A DNA stretch of 64,000 bases from an uncultured Lachnospiraceae bacterium (GTDB taxonomy: Bacteria; Bacillota; Clostridia; Lachnospirales; Lachnospiraceae): NCBI GenBank assembly GCA_934438085.1, contig CAKSBC010000011.1:8651-72650 (forward strand), written 5' to 3'. Below are positions 44,495 to 52,690 of the stretch, piece after piece. Position 1 is the first letter of the stretch; each line of letters begins with the position of its first letter. Below the pieces are notes generated by a model. That model was given only the letters and a program-made list of their open reading frames with translations. It searched no databases and was not told the DNA's origin. Made by a program: the position numbers and the translations under genes.

Positions 44495-47249
44495 ACCAGT
44501 TTCCTCCGTCTCTGACATCCGCCATGAGACGCACCGCAAGCTGTGCCGCATTTTCCATGCAGTCCTTAACTATACGTTTTACATCCTCGACCTCATCCAA
44601 GGCAGTCTCAATAAGAAGTTCGTCATGCACCTGAAGAACTATTCTTGATTTCATGCCTTTCAAAGCCTCGTCGGTACTGTTCATGGCAATCTTCATGATG
44701 TCCGCAGCTGTTCCCTGAATAGGCGAATTCATAGCTATTCGTTCTCCGAAATTCCTCTGCATAAAGTTTGAGGACTTAAGCTCAGGTATAGGTCTGATCC
44801 TTCCGAAGTATGTCCTTACAAAGCCATGCTTTTTTGCATCCTCAACGCAGCAGTCAAGATACTCCTTTACCTTAGGATAGCTTTCGAAATATTTATCAAT
44901 GTATTCGTTCGCCTCTTTACGGCTTATTGAAAGGCCTTCTCCGAGACCGAATGCAGAGATACCGTATACTATGCCGAAATTGACAGCCTTGGCATTTCGT
45001 CTCATCTCAGGAGTAACTAAGTCTATCGGTGTATGGAAAACCTGAGAAGCTGTCAGTGTATGAATATCAACAGCATTTTTATAGGCGTCAATAAGCACCT
45101 GATCTCCCGAAAGTGCGGCAAGTATCCTTAATTCTACCTGACTGTAATCGGCATCAACAAAGGTGAAGCCATCTTCAGGCACAAATACCTTTCGTATTTC
45201 CTTACCTTCATCAGTTCTTACCGGAATGTTCTGAAGATTCGGCTCTGTGCTGGATATTCTTCCTGTAGCTGTAATAGTCTGATTGAAGGTGCCGTGTATC
45301 CTGCCGTCTGCCGAAATATATTCGGTAAGTCCTACGGCGTAGGTGGAGTAAAGCTTTGTAAGAGCTCTGTATCTTAATACCTTAGGGATAACAGCATGCT
45401 CTCCTGCTGCTTTTTCAAGCACATCTGCTGCTGTCGAATAACCGGTCTTTGTCTTCTTTGCTCCCTTTATGCCCAGCTTTTCAAAAAGTATCTGTCCTAA
45501 CTGTGACGGTGAATTGATATTAAACTGCTCTCCGGCAAGCTCATATATCTCATCTGTAAGCACATCTATCTGACTCTTTAAAAATGCCGCATAGCTGTCA
45601 AGCGAAGCTCTGTCAACCTTGATCCCGGCCTTTTCCATGCTGTCAAGTGAGTATACAAGCGGTAGCTCTATCTCCTTATAAAGCTTCATTGTGCCGTCAT
45701 CTTCAAGCTTCTTTCTGAGCTTTTTATCGGCAAGCAGTGGAATGACTGCATTAAGCGCAGCATATTTAACCGCATTATCCTTTGAGGCTCCGGCATCAAC
45801 CGTATCTGCAGTCTTCTTTTTGGATTTTTTAGCTGTTACATTAGTCTCCTCAGATACCATAGCCATACCAAAAAGACTCAGCTGTTCTATAGTATTCATA
45901 CCCAGCATATCGAAAAGATCGTTCTTTCCTATAAGCTCCTGCCTGTTTTCTACAGCCATGCCGAGCATGTCTCTTGCAAGATCATCATATTCATAGGTAT
46001 TTCTGTTTGGATCTATAAGGTACTGTGCTATGCCATAGTCGTCTATAAATTCATTCTTTTCAAAGCTTACAGTCTTAAGCTGTGATTTAAGGTCTATGGT
46101 AACAGTCCTTTTGCCGTCTGCTATACGATTATTAATAAGCTCCTTTATGTCTGATTTAAGACTTTCTGCAGGATAGCTTTCTCCTGAGCATATGACAAAC
46201 ATCCTTTCCTCAGAAAGAACAAGCGCAAAGCATATATTATCGCCTTCTGCAAAAATATGCATGCCTACAACATCCTCTTCACAGCTGTCCTTAAATGCAA
46301 TACCTGCCATGAACGGATCTGTCACAAGCTTTATGTTGTCATATGAGATTGCTGTTTCAGCTGCGCCCTTTTCATCTGCTAATTTTGAAAAACGTGCAAC
46401 CAGGCTCTTAAGCTCAAGCTCTCTCATAAGGTCTAATGCCAGAGAAGTGTATATCTCAGAGCATTTTCCCAATGTCACATCAACATCTATCGGTACATCT
46501 ATGTCTATTGTTGCAAGTACCTTTGAAAGCTCCGCACGCTCATAATTTTCACGCATTTCCTTTTGGGCTCTCGGAGGCTTAAGCTCATCCAAATGCTCAT
46601 GAGCATTTTCAATTGAACCATACTTTACAATAATGGCTGTCGCAGTCTTAGGGCCCACTCCTTCAAGTCCCGGAATATTGTCGGAGGTATCGCCCTGAAG
46701 CGCCTTAACATCAATAAATTCAGACGGAGTTACCTGATATTCTCTTAAGACATCCTCCGGATAATAATTAAATACCTCAGTTCGTCCCTTTGAGGTCTTC
46801 GGAATGCTTAGCTTAATGTGTTCGTCACAAAGCTGCAGCAAATCTCTGTCACCCGAAACTATAGTCACATCCAGACCCTTGGCCTGTGACCTTTTCGCAA
46901 TCGTTCCTAAGATATCGTCAGCCTCATAGCCTTCCAATGTAATAATAGGAAGGTTCATTGCCGTAAGCACCTTCTGAATCAGCGGAACCTGCTCTAAAAG
47001 CTCAACGGGCATAGGCTTTCTTGTGCCTTTATATTCAGGGTAGAGCTTGGTCCTGTTCAGCTTCTGTCTCTCAAGATCAAAGGCTATCGCAGCATAATCG
47101 GCACGCTCGTCATCCATACATTTCAAAAGAATATTAAGAAATCCATACACAGCATTAGTATGGATCCCGGATGAGGTCGTAAGCTCCGGGATACCGTAAA
47201 AGGCTCTCGAAAGTATGCTGTGACCATCTATCAATAATAATTTTTCCAT
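44481..47249 (-). CDS. polA: DNA polymerase I
   Basis: A protein of 922 aa. The 5'-3' flap exonuclease domain (1-300, with GYEADDILGTIA and VSGDRDLLQL) is followed by a degenerate 3'-5' exonuclease domain lacking the DEDD residues, then the polymerase domain (about 540-920). The polymerase domain has FVDADYSQVELRILA, RRNAKAVNFGIVYG and QVHDELLIE. Repair and Okazaki fragment processing. ATG 47249 follows GGAG and overlaps no earlier ATG of comparable support. Confidence 0.96.
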   Translation of the reverse strand: MEKLLLIDGHSILSRAFYGIPELTTSSGIHTNAVYGFLNILLKCMDDERADYAAIAFDLERQKLNRTKLYPEYKGTRKPMPVELLEQVPLIQKVLTAMNLPIITLEGYEADDILGTIAKRSQAKGLDVTIVSGDRDLLQLCDEHIKLSIPKTSKGRTEVFNYYPEDVLREYQVTPSEFIDVKALQGDTSDNIPGLEGVGPKTATAIIVKYGSIENAHEHLDELKPPRAQKEMRENYERAELSKVLATIDIDVPIDVDVTLGKCSEIYTSLALDLMRELELKSLVARFSKLADEKGAAETAISYDNIKLVTDPFMAGIAFKDSCEEDVVGMHIFAEGDNICFALVLSEERMFVICSGESYPAESLKSDIKELINNRIADGKRTVTIDLKSQLKTVSFEKNEFIDDYGIAQYLIDPNRNTYEYDDLARDMLGMAVENRQELIGKNDLFDMLGMNTIEQLSLFGMAMVSEETNVTAKKSKKKTADTVDAGASKDNAVKYAALNAVIPLLADKKLRKKLEDDGTMKLYKEIELPLVYSLDSMEKAGIKVDRASLDSYAAFLKSQIDVLTDEIYELAGEQFNINSPSQLGQILFEKLGIKGAKKTKTGYSTAADVLEKAAGEHAVIPKVLRYRALTKLYSTYAVGLTEYISADGRIHGTFNQTITATGRISSTEPNLQNIPVRTDEGKEIRKVFVPEDGFTFVDADYSQVELRILAALSGDQVLIDAYKNAVDIHTLTASQVFHTPIDLVTPEMRRNAKAVNFGIVYGISAFGLGEGLSISRKEANEYIDKYFESYPKVKEYLDCCVEDAKKHGFVRTYFGRIRPIPELKSSNFMQRNFGERIAMNSPIQGTAADIMKIAMNSTDEALKGMKSRIVLQVHDELLIETALDEVEDVKRIVKDCMENAAQLAVRLMADVRDGGNWYECH

Positions 47250-47250
47250 T

Positions 47251-47592
47251 TCACACTCCGACATACATTATTCTAAAAAATACGAAAACAGACGCAAGCA
47301 ATGCCCAGAATGCCACCGTTCCGACGGCATAGGCAGCTCTGATAAGGATCTTTTTGTTCTTTATATAATTAGTATTTTCTTTTGTATTCTGTCTGAAAGC
47401 AGACGAAAGATCATAGCTGGAGTTTTTGCGGTCAAGAAGCTTAACGCCCTCTCTCACGATATAGTTTATCTCCAGCTCTTCTGCACAGGACTTACAGCTC
47501 TCAAGATGGTGAAGGAAATCATTGAGTTCTTCATCACTAAGCTCCACGTCAAGATATGCAATTATATCCTTATTAAAGGTAATACAATCCAT
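47251..47592 (-). CDS. Small zinc-finger (anti-sigma type) membrane protein
   Basis: A protein of 113 aa. The N-terminus holds an anti-sigma zinc-finger-like segment (HHLESCKSCAEE, with the HxxxCxxC pattern). One membrane helix follows at about residues 87-107. No sigma factor gene is adjacent. ATG 47592 is only six bases after a -10 element and has no ribosome binding site, suggesting a leaderless message. It directly precedes polA and probably shares its promoter. Confidence 0.75.
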   Translation of the reverse strand: MDCITFNKDIIAYLDVELSDEELNDFLHHLESCKSCAEELEINYIVREGVKLLDRKNSSYDLSSAFRQNTKENTNYIKNKKILIRAAYAVGTVAFWALLASVFVFFRIMYVGV

Positions 47593-47598
47593 GGCTAT

Positions 47599-47627
47599 AT
47601 TGTATACAGCGTGCAAAGTATTTTCAA
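47599..47627 (-). promoter_or_regulatory. Promoter of the anti-sigma-like gene and polA operon
   Basis: Minus-strand TTGAAA (47622-47627) and TACAAT (47599-47604) have a 17-base spacer. The start of transcription would fall at or next to the ATG at 47592. Confidence 0.65.
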
Positions 47628-47646
47628 GCTATTTTAAACCTTGCTT

Positions 47647-47675
47647 TTGATAAGTATTCATGCTATAAATATAAA
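47647..47675 (+). promoter_or_regulatory. Promoter of tRNA-Leu
   Basis: TTGATA (47647-47652), a 17-base spacer and TATAAA (47670-47675) lie directly upstream of the tRNA. Confidence 0.75.
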
Positions 47676-47685
47676 GATTATGATT

Positions 47686-47765
47686 GCCGTTGTGGCGGAA
47701 TTGGCAGACGCACGTGACTCAAAATCACGCGGGAAACCATGCCGGTTCGAGTCCGGCCAGCGGCA
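47686..47765 (+). tRNA. tRNA-Leu (anticodon CAA)
   Basis: A cloverleaf: acceptor GCCGTTG/CAGCGGC with one G-U pair; D-loop GGCGGAATTGGCAG; anticodon stem around loop CTCAAAA; a leucine-type long variable arm; T-arm GGTTCGAGTCC. Anticodon CAA reads UUG. The CCA end is not encoded. Confidence 0.95.
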
Positions 47766-47767
47766 CT

Positions 47768-47811
47768 AAAAAGTCGTATGAGGATCAATTTGATCCTTCA
47801 TACGACTTTTT
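47768..47811. terminator. Terminator after tRNA-Leu
   Basis: A long stem AAAAAGTCGTATG...CATACGACTTTTT with a GGATCA/TGATCC inner stem and poly-T on both strands. Confidence 0.9.
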
Positions 47812-47922
47812 GCTTTGTCTGACACTACAAAAACTGCCCATATATTTACAAATACGAGCAGTTCTTGCTTTAGGAAAAAGTTTATTATGAGGTTTGTTGG
47901 GTGTTTGTTAAACTAAATTTTA

Positions 47923-49116
47923 TTATCCTGCAAAGGACATTATTATCCTTGAGAATATTCCTGCAATGAATACAGAAAGTATTGTTACGGAAGTAAATCC
48001 GGAAATAACATATGCTGTTCTGATACGCTCAAGAAGCATATCCTTTTCTTCATCGGTCTTTGAGGTTGCGTTAGCGATCTCATTTGCAATAAGCTCAGTT
48101 CCCGGATATCCGATAAACTGACAGCAGCAGATACCGATAGAAAGCTTCTTATCTCCTACTATCTTCCATGCCGGTGTAAAGAAGAATACCACTGCCATTA
48201 CAAGGAGTGCTGCTGCATAAAGGATCACTGCCTTAACACCTATGATAGGCACCTGGCTCCAGTCAACCTTTGCAAGTGATGGAATGATAGTACACATTGC
48301 AAGGAATGAGAAAAAGCCGTTTGCATTTGCATAATCTCTTAAGACATGATGAGGTACCAGTCCTACATTTCTTAAAATGATACCGAATATCATGATCCAG
48401 ATAGCTGTGTTGATCCAGCCGTTGCAGACCTTGCCGAGGTAATAAGAAACAAGTATAACGGCTGATGCTATACCAAGACAGGTATAAGGCGAATAATACT
48501 TTTTTAATTTTTCAGCAATTGTCTTTTTAGCCGGTTTATTTTCAACATTTTCCGCGCTGCGTTCGAACTTTGATTCTCCGCTTCTGTACTCAGCAAGTAT
48601 TCTGTGCGCATAGCTTAAACCGCAGTTTGATGCAGGAAGTGTTCCTACGAATTTCTGTGTGGCATAGATAAAGAGTGCTAATGATGCAGCTGTCTGGAAG
48701 CCCGCATTCTCACAGGACTCTATCATAAGAGTTGTTGAAACGATTCCTCCGTTTATAACAGGACCTGCAGCAAAGGAGAATTCCTTTCCCACTAAAGGCA
48801 TTGCTATCATACAGCCTATAAGTGCACACAGAAGACCTAATGCCGCACATACAACGGTACGCCATTCCTTCTTAAGTGTCTGAAGGTCTACCGATGTTCC
48901 CATATTAAATATAAGGAAATATAGGCCTATGCTTGATACCTTGGAAAAGCCGCTTATATCCATAATGTCAGTAGGGTACAAGCCTGTCATGAACATTATC
49001 ATAAAGCCCATCATGATGACAAACATTGATGATATTCTTGCTTTTGTGATCGCACCTACCGCATCACCGATAAGAAATACGATGAGCACGGCAAACGCTG
49101 CCTGATATGTGTTCAT
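47923..49116 (-). CDS. Sodium/glutamate symporter-like membrane protein (GltS-like)
   Basis: A protein of 397 aa with about 10-11 helices in two halves and a hydrophilic linker near residues 180-205. The pattern FLIFNMGTSVDLQTL, GPVINGGIVSTTLMIE and CCQFIGYPGTELIANEIANA is like GltS and related carboxylate carriers. The substrate is unknown. ATG 49116 follows AAAGGAT. It sits downstream of an M20 peptidase and two small membrane proteins on the same strand, so it may import the product or substrate of that set. Confidence 0.7.
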   Translation of the reverse strand: MNTYQAAFAVLIVFLIGDAVGAITKARISSMFVIMMGFMIMFMTGLYPTDIMDISGFSKVSSIGLYFLIFNMGTSVDLQTLKKEWRTVVCAALGLLCALIGCMIAMPLVGKEFSFAAGPVINGGIVSTTLMIESCENAGFQTAASLALFIYATQKFVGTLPASNCGLSYAHRILAEYRSGESKFERSAENVENKPAKKTIAEKLKKYYSPYTCLGIASAVILVSYYLGKVCNGWINTAIWIMIFGIILRNVGLVPHHVLRDYANANGFFSFLAMCTIIPSLAKVDWSQVPIIGVKAVILYAAALLVMAVVFFFTPAWKIVGDKKLSIGICCCQFIGYPGTELIANEIANATSKTDEEKDMLLERIRTAYVISGFTSVTILSVFIAGIFSRIIMSFAG

Positions 49117-49156
49117 ACTAATATCCTTTCACGCCGTTTGAGGCTATAAAATCTGA

Positions 49157-49201
49157 AAGCCTTTGCCTGTCACATTTATGCTGCAACCTTAGCAAAGGCC
49201 T
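49157..49201 (-). terminator. Hairpin between the M20 peptidase and GltS-like genes
   Basis: An 8-bp stem GCCTTTGC/GCAAAGGC with a long loop lies in the short gap. It may weaken readthrough into the carrier gene. Confidence 0.45.
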
Positions 49202-49225
49202 TCATTTATGCCATATTTTAAAGTA

Positions 49226-50410
49226 TCAATACTTAAGCTCGTTGAAATGGAGACAAACTGCAGCGATGAGCTTTGTTCTCTCATAGAGTGACTCTAATAC
49301 TGCATACTCCTTTAAGGTGTGGTTGAAGTCACCTCTTACACCAAATGAGCAGATTGCAGGCACTCCTGCAAGTGTGATATGTGATGCATCAGATACACCG
49401 CCTAAAACGATCTTACCAGGTGTGCCGTAGCCGTAAGCTTCTGAAACATCCTTGCAGAGTGTCCAGAACTCCATTACACCGTTAATTGTCTCAAATGCAG
49501 GCATACCGATACGATATGAGCACTCTGTGGTTGTTCCTTCAATATATGTCTTCTCGCAGATAGCCTTTGCAGCCTCGATAGTCTTAAGCATCTCATCCTG
49601 CTTTAAGAATCTCATATCTACTACAAGCTCGCAGCTTCCAGGAATAGCATTCGCAACTGTTCCTCCGTTTATAACGCCGCAGTTGATTGTGCTTCCCTTT
49701 GAAAGATCTGTAAGAGCTTCAAGGTCAAGGATCTTGTGTGCCATCTCAGCAATTGCGTTTCTGCCTCTTGCAAAGTCATTTCCGGCATGAACTGAAACTC
49801 CTGTAACCTTTACATTGAACTCAACTCTTGCGCTTCTTCCGATGCAGAGGTCGTTGTTCATTCTTCCTGTCTCCATGTTGAAGGCACAAAGACAGCCCTT
49901 AGCAGAATCCATGATAACCTGTCCTGCATTAGGATTGAACTCATGGCATGACTCCTCATCTGATACGAAGCAGATCTTGATAGGTCTTTCCTTGTAACCA
50001 ACTGAAGCAAGTGCCTTGATAACATAGAGAGCGATAACGATTCCACCCTTCATATCAAGAACTCCGGGTCCCTTAACATTCTCGCCGTCGATCTTGAATG
50101 GATCTCCCTCACCGTAAGCGCCGGTAGGGATTATTGTATCATAGTGACCTGAGAAAAGGATAGGCTGTCCAGGATTCTCTTCTCCCCAGATTCCTACGAG
50201 GTAATCCTGTGTCTTATCTGTCTGCGGAAGTCTCTCGCACTTAACGCCTGCTGCCTCAAATTCCTTCTTAAATCTCTCAACTACCTTGTCAAGATTCTTA
50301 AGCTCATTTGAACGACCCTGAAGATTGATAACGTCTCTGTAGACATTAAGCATTTCTTCTCTGTGGTCCTCAATATATTTTTCAATTTCGTTCTTTAAAA
50401 TTACGTCCAT
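49226..50410 (-). CDS. M20-family metallopeptidase (carboxypeptidase/deacylase type)
   Basis: A cytoplasmic two-zinc hydrolase of 394 aa. The metal ligands are H89 in FSGHYDT with catalytic D91, D119 in LDMKGG and E152-E153 in SDEE. The dimerisation domain and C-terminal GGVSDASHI follow. The M20 group includes glutamate carboxypeptidase (CPG2), ArgE/DapE and amidohydrolases that cleave acyl-amino acids; the exact substrate cannot be set. ATG 50410 follows GAGGA. The upstream genes code for the two membrane proteins. Confidence 0.88.
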   Translation of the reverse strand: MDVILKNEIEKYIEDHREEMLNVYRDVINLQGRSNELKNLDKVVERFKKEFEAAGVKCERLPQTDKTQDYLVGIWGEENPGQPILFSGHYDTIIPTGAYGEGDPFKIDGENVKGPGVLDMKGGIVIALYVIKALASVGYKERPIKICFVSDEESCHEFNPNAGQVIMDSAKGCLCAFNMETGRMNNDLCIGRSARVEFNVKVTGVSVHAGNDFARGRNAIAEMAHKILDLEALTDLSKGSTINCGVINGGTVANAIPGSCELVVDMRFLKQDEMLKTIEAAKAICEKTYIEGTTTECSYRIGMPAFETINGVMEFWTLCKDVSEAYGYGTPGKIVLGGVSDASHITLAGVPAICSFGVRGDFNHTLKEYAVLESLYERTKLIAAVCLHFNELKY

Positions 50411-50469
50411 CTTAATCCTCTAAATAATATGCAGTATATTTTTTTGTTAGTTACCTTAAATATGATCAA

Positions 50470-51135
50470 TTACTTTGCAGCAGCTTCCTTGTTTCTGTTC
50501 TGTACATAGAGAACTCTTGAAACACCGATACCGACAGCAATAACAAGGATGTTGATAATTGCACTGTTCATACCGATCTTCTTTCCGAAGTAAAGAAGTG
50601 CAATACCTGCAACGAATGTGAAGAGTCCGGCCTTAAGGTTCTTTCTTGCGTTATCTACAAAGATAGCTCCGAAAAGTGAAGGAAGGATATAGCTGAATGA
50701 ACCTGTGATGAAAGGCGGAAGCATTGGAATAACCTGGTTTCCGATTATTACGAATAATGTAATAAGTGATGCTGAAACGAAAACTGAGCATGCAACACCA
50801 AGTGTACCGATAACGTCTCCCTCATGTGTTCCCGGCTCAACGCCTACGATCTTCTGAGCCATTGCAGCTGCCGGCATACGGATATCTCCGCAGCTACCTG
50901 CGAGCCATCCGATGTATGAACCTGCAGCACCCATTGTTGGGTAGTAAGCGATAGGCTGAATGATCCATGTGATTCCGTAAGTTGCAGCAAGTGCTCCGTA
51001 GAGCTGAAGAAGTACTGAGACAGATGGCTGAACGCCATATTTTAAACCAACATATAAAGCAGGAACAAAGTTTGCTATGCAGGCGATTCCGACTGTGATT
51101 CGTCCGTTTCTTATAACCTTCTGATCAAATGTCAT
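50470..51135 (-). CDS. Small membrane protein of DUF5058-M20 locus
   Basis: A protein of 221 aa with about five hydrophobic helices and a glycine-rich loop MGAAGSYIGWLAGSCGDIRMPAA. I cannot name its family with certainty. It is encoded directly after the DUF5058-like gene (19-base gap) and before the M20 peptidase, so the two proteins may form a two-part carrier. ATG 51135 follows GGGGG. Confidence 0.65.
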   Translation of the reverse strand: MTFDQKVIRNGRITVGIACIANFVPALYVGLKYGVQPSVSVLLQLYGALAATYGITWIIQPIAYYPTMGAAGSYIGWLAGSCGDIRMPAAAMAQKIVGVEPGTHEGDVIGTLGVACSVFVSASLITLFVIIGNQVIPMLPPFITGSFSYILPSLFGAIFVDNARKNLKAGLFTFVAGIALLYFGKKIGMNSAIINILVIAVGIGVSRVLYVQNRNKEAAAK

Positions 51136-51154
51136 TTTTAATTCCCCCTATTAA

Positions 51155-51853
51155 TCAACCATGTATAGCCTGTGTGATCAGGATACCGCAGATAAGAGAT
51201 ACTCCGAGTGCAACCTCCTGAAGTCTCTTGTGCTTCTTAAGAAGTGTTGTCATTACGAGCATAACGCCGCCGCTTACTAATGCTGCTGTCCACTTCTTTA
51301 TGTCGAAGGTGTAGAGCTGGTTAGATAAGAGGTATGCGAACATTGCCATTGTTGAAGCAGCAAGAAGAGCCTTTATCCACTTTGGATCGTACTTCTGATC
51401 CATCCATGAAACGATGCCGCTCATCTTGTGAGTAAGGGCAAATGTTATAAGAAGCCAACCGATGTTGTTAAGGGCCATTCCCCAAAGTGCTCCGTCGAAT
51501 GATGCAAGGTCAAGGCCGTTTGCTGTGTCAACTCCTAAAATGTTTGCAACAATTGCAACAACTCCAAGCTCTGTTCTTGCTGCACCTACGTCGCAAAGTC
51601 TCATCCATGTTGTAGGCGCTCCTACAACTGCCATAAGTGCAAGTACTGAAACTACCGGTGAAAGTGAAGGTCCGAGTGATGTGATGCATGCAGATCTGAT
51701 ACCTGCTGTATATCTCTCCTTGGAAATTCCAAGATTCTTACACTCCTTGATTGACTCTTTGAAGAATACGATAGCCTGTGAAACTGATGCGACTACCATG
51801 ATGCCTGAAAGAATCCACAACATAGGACTTGTCATAATTGCTGTTACATCCAT
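51155..51853 (-). CDS. DUF5058-like membrane protein
   Basis: A protein of 232 aa with about seven helices and a segment TAGIRSACITSLGPSLSPVVSVLALMAVVGAPTTWMRL; I recall this pattern as DUF5058. No biochemical function is known. ATG 51853 follows GGGGGAGA. As the first gene of the unit reading toward the M20 peptidase, it probably marks the start of a transport-plus-hydrolysis operon. Confidence 0.65.
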   Translation of the reverse strand: MDVTAIMTSPMLWILSGIMVVASVSQAIVFFKESIKECKNLGISKERYTAGIRSACITSLGPSLSPVVSVLALMAVVGAPTTWMRLCDVGAARTELGVVAIVANILGVDTANGLDLASFDGALWGMALNNIGWLLITFALTHKMSGIVSWMDQKYDPKWIKALLAASTMAMFAYLLSNQLYTFDIKKWTAALVSGGVMLVMTTLLKKHKRLQEVALGVSLICGILITQAIHG

Positions 51854-51955
51854 AATTTTTTCTCCCCCAAATATTATTGTTTGATGTTATGAACTTCATC
51901 TACGTGCAATATAACATACAAGACCATGCCATAAAATGACCGTAATATGTCCATA

Positions 51956-51985
51956 AATAAAAATTACAGTTAATTTTTTGTCAAT
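51956..51985 (-). promoter_or_regulatory. Possible promoter of the DUF5058-M20 operon
   Basis: Minus-strand TTGACA, a 17-base spacer and TTTATT lie about 110 bases upstream of the first gene. The rest of the 286-bp gap up to the YbaK gene is A/T-rich. Confidence 0.35.
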
Positions 51986-52036
51986 TTTCTACAAATCTTA
52001 TCCTATCAGCATGATTTTATGAAATTTTCTCATTAA

Positions 52037-52048
52037 TTACTTAAGTAA
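52037..52048. promoter_or_regulatory. 12-bp perfect palindrome TTACTTAAGTAA
   Basis: It lies between the divergent DUF5058-M20 operon and the YbaK-like gene, about 90 bases before the latter, and could be a regulator site. Confidence 0.4.
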
Positions 52049-52139
52049 GTGCATCCATTGTTCTATTTGTGCGTTATAATGTATTAAATTATCTTTTAAT
52101 GAATAAATGATTTTCTTTAATTTTTAAGGAGGAATATAT

Positions 52140-52613
52140 ATGTCTGTAGAAAGAGTAAAGGAATATTTCAGACAGTTCGGTATGGAAGACCGTATTATGG
52201 AGTTTGAGATCTCAAGTGCTACCGTAGAGCTTGCTGCAAAGGCTGTAGGCACTGAGCCTGCCCGTATCGCCAAATCAATATCTTTTCTTGTAAATGATAA
52301 GGCAGTCCTTATTATTACTGCCGGTGACACCAAGATAGATAATCATAAATTTAAGGATAAATTCGGCGTTAAGGCAAAGATGCTAACACCTGATCAGGTA
52401 ATAGAAATGATTGGTCATGCCATAGGCGGTGTATGTCCGTTCGGTATTAATGACGGCGTAGATGTTTATCTTGATGAATCCATGAAGCGCTTTGATACAG
52501 TCTTCCCTGCATCAGGAAGCAGCAACAGCTGTATAAAGCTCTCTATTCCTGAGTTAGAGAAGTATTCAAACTATAAAGAATGGGTAGATGTGTGTAAGCT
52601 CGTAACAGCCTGA
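52140..52613 (+). CDS. YbaK/ProX-type aminoacyl-tRNA deacylase
   Basis: A trans-editing hydrolase of 157 aa that frees wrongly charged tRNA (Cys- or Ala-tRNA-Pro type). Seen are the catalytic Lys region RIAKSISF (K45), the GGVCPFG loop and the C-terminal ASGSSNSCIKL. ATG 52140 follows a perfect AAGGAGG. It diverges from the DUF5058-M20 operon and is convergent with the regulator gene. Confidence 0.88.
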   Translation: MSVERVKEYFRQFGMEDRIMEFEISSATVELAAKAVGTEPARIAKSISFLVNDKAVLIITAGDTKIDNHKFKDKFGVKAKMLTPDQVIEMIGHAIGGVCPFGINDGVDVYLDESMKRFDTVFPASGSSNSCIKLSIPELEKYSNYKEWVDVCKLVTA

Positions 52614-52627
52614 TAAATTTAACCATA

Positions 52628-52668
52628 AAAGCCTGTGTTGTCAGCATTTTCGCTGCAGCACAGGCTTT
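52628..52668. terminator. Terminator between the YbaK and regulator genes
   Basis: An AAAGCCTGTG/CACAGGCTTT stem with an inner CAGC/GCTG pair and T-rich flanks. It serves the plus-strand YbaK gene and probably the converging regulator gene. Confidence 0.85.
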
Positions 52669-52690
52669 CTTTATTTAGCGTTTTCTTTAT

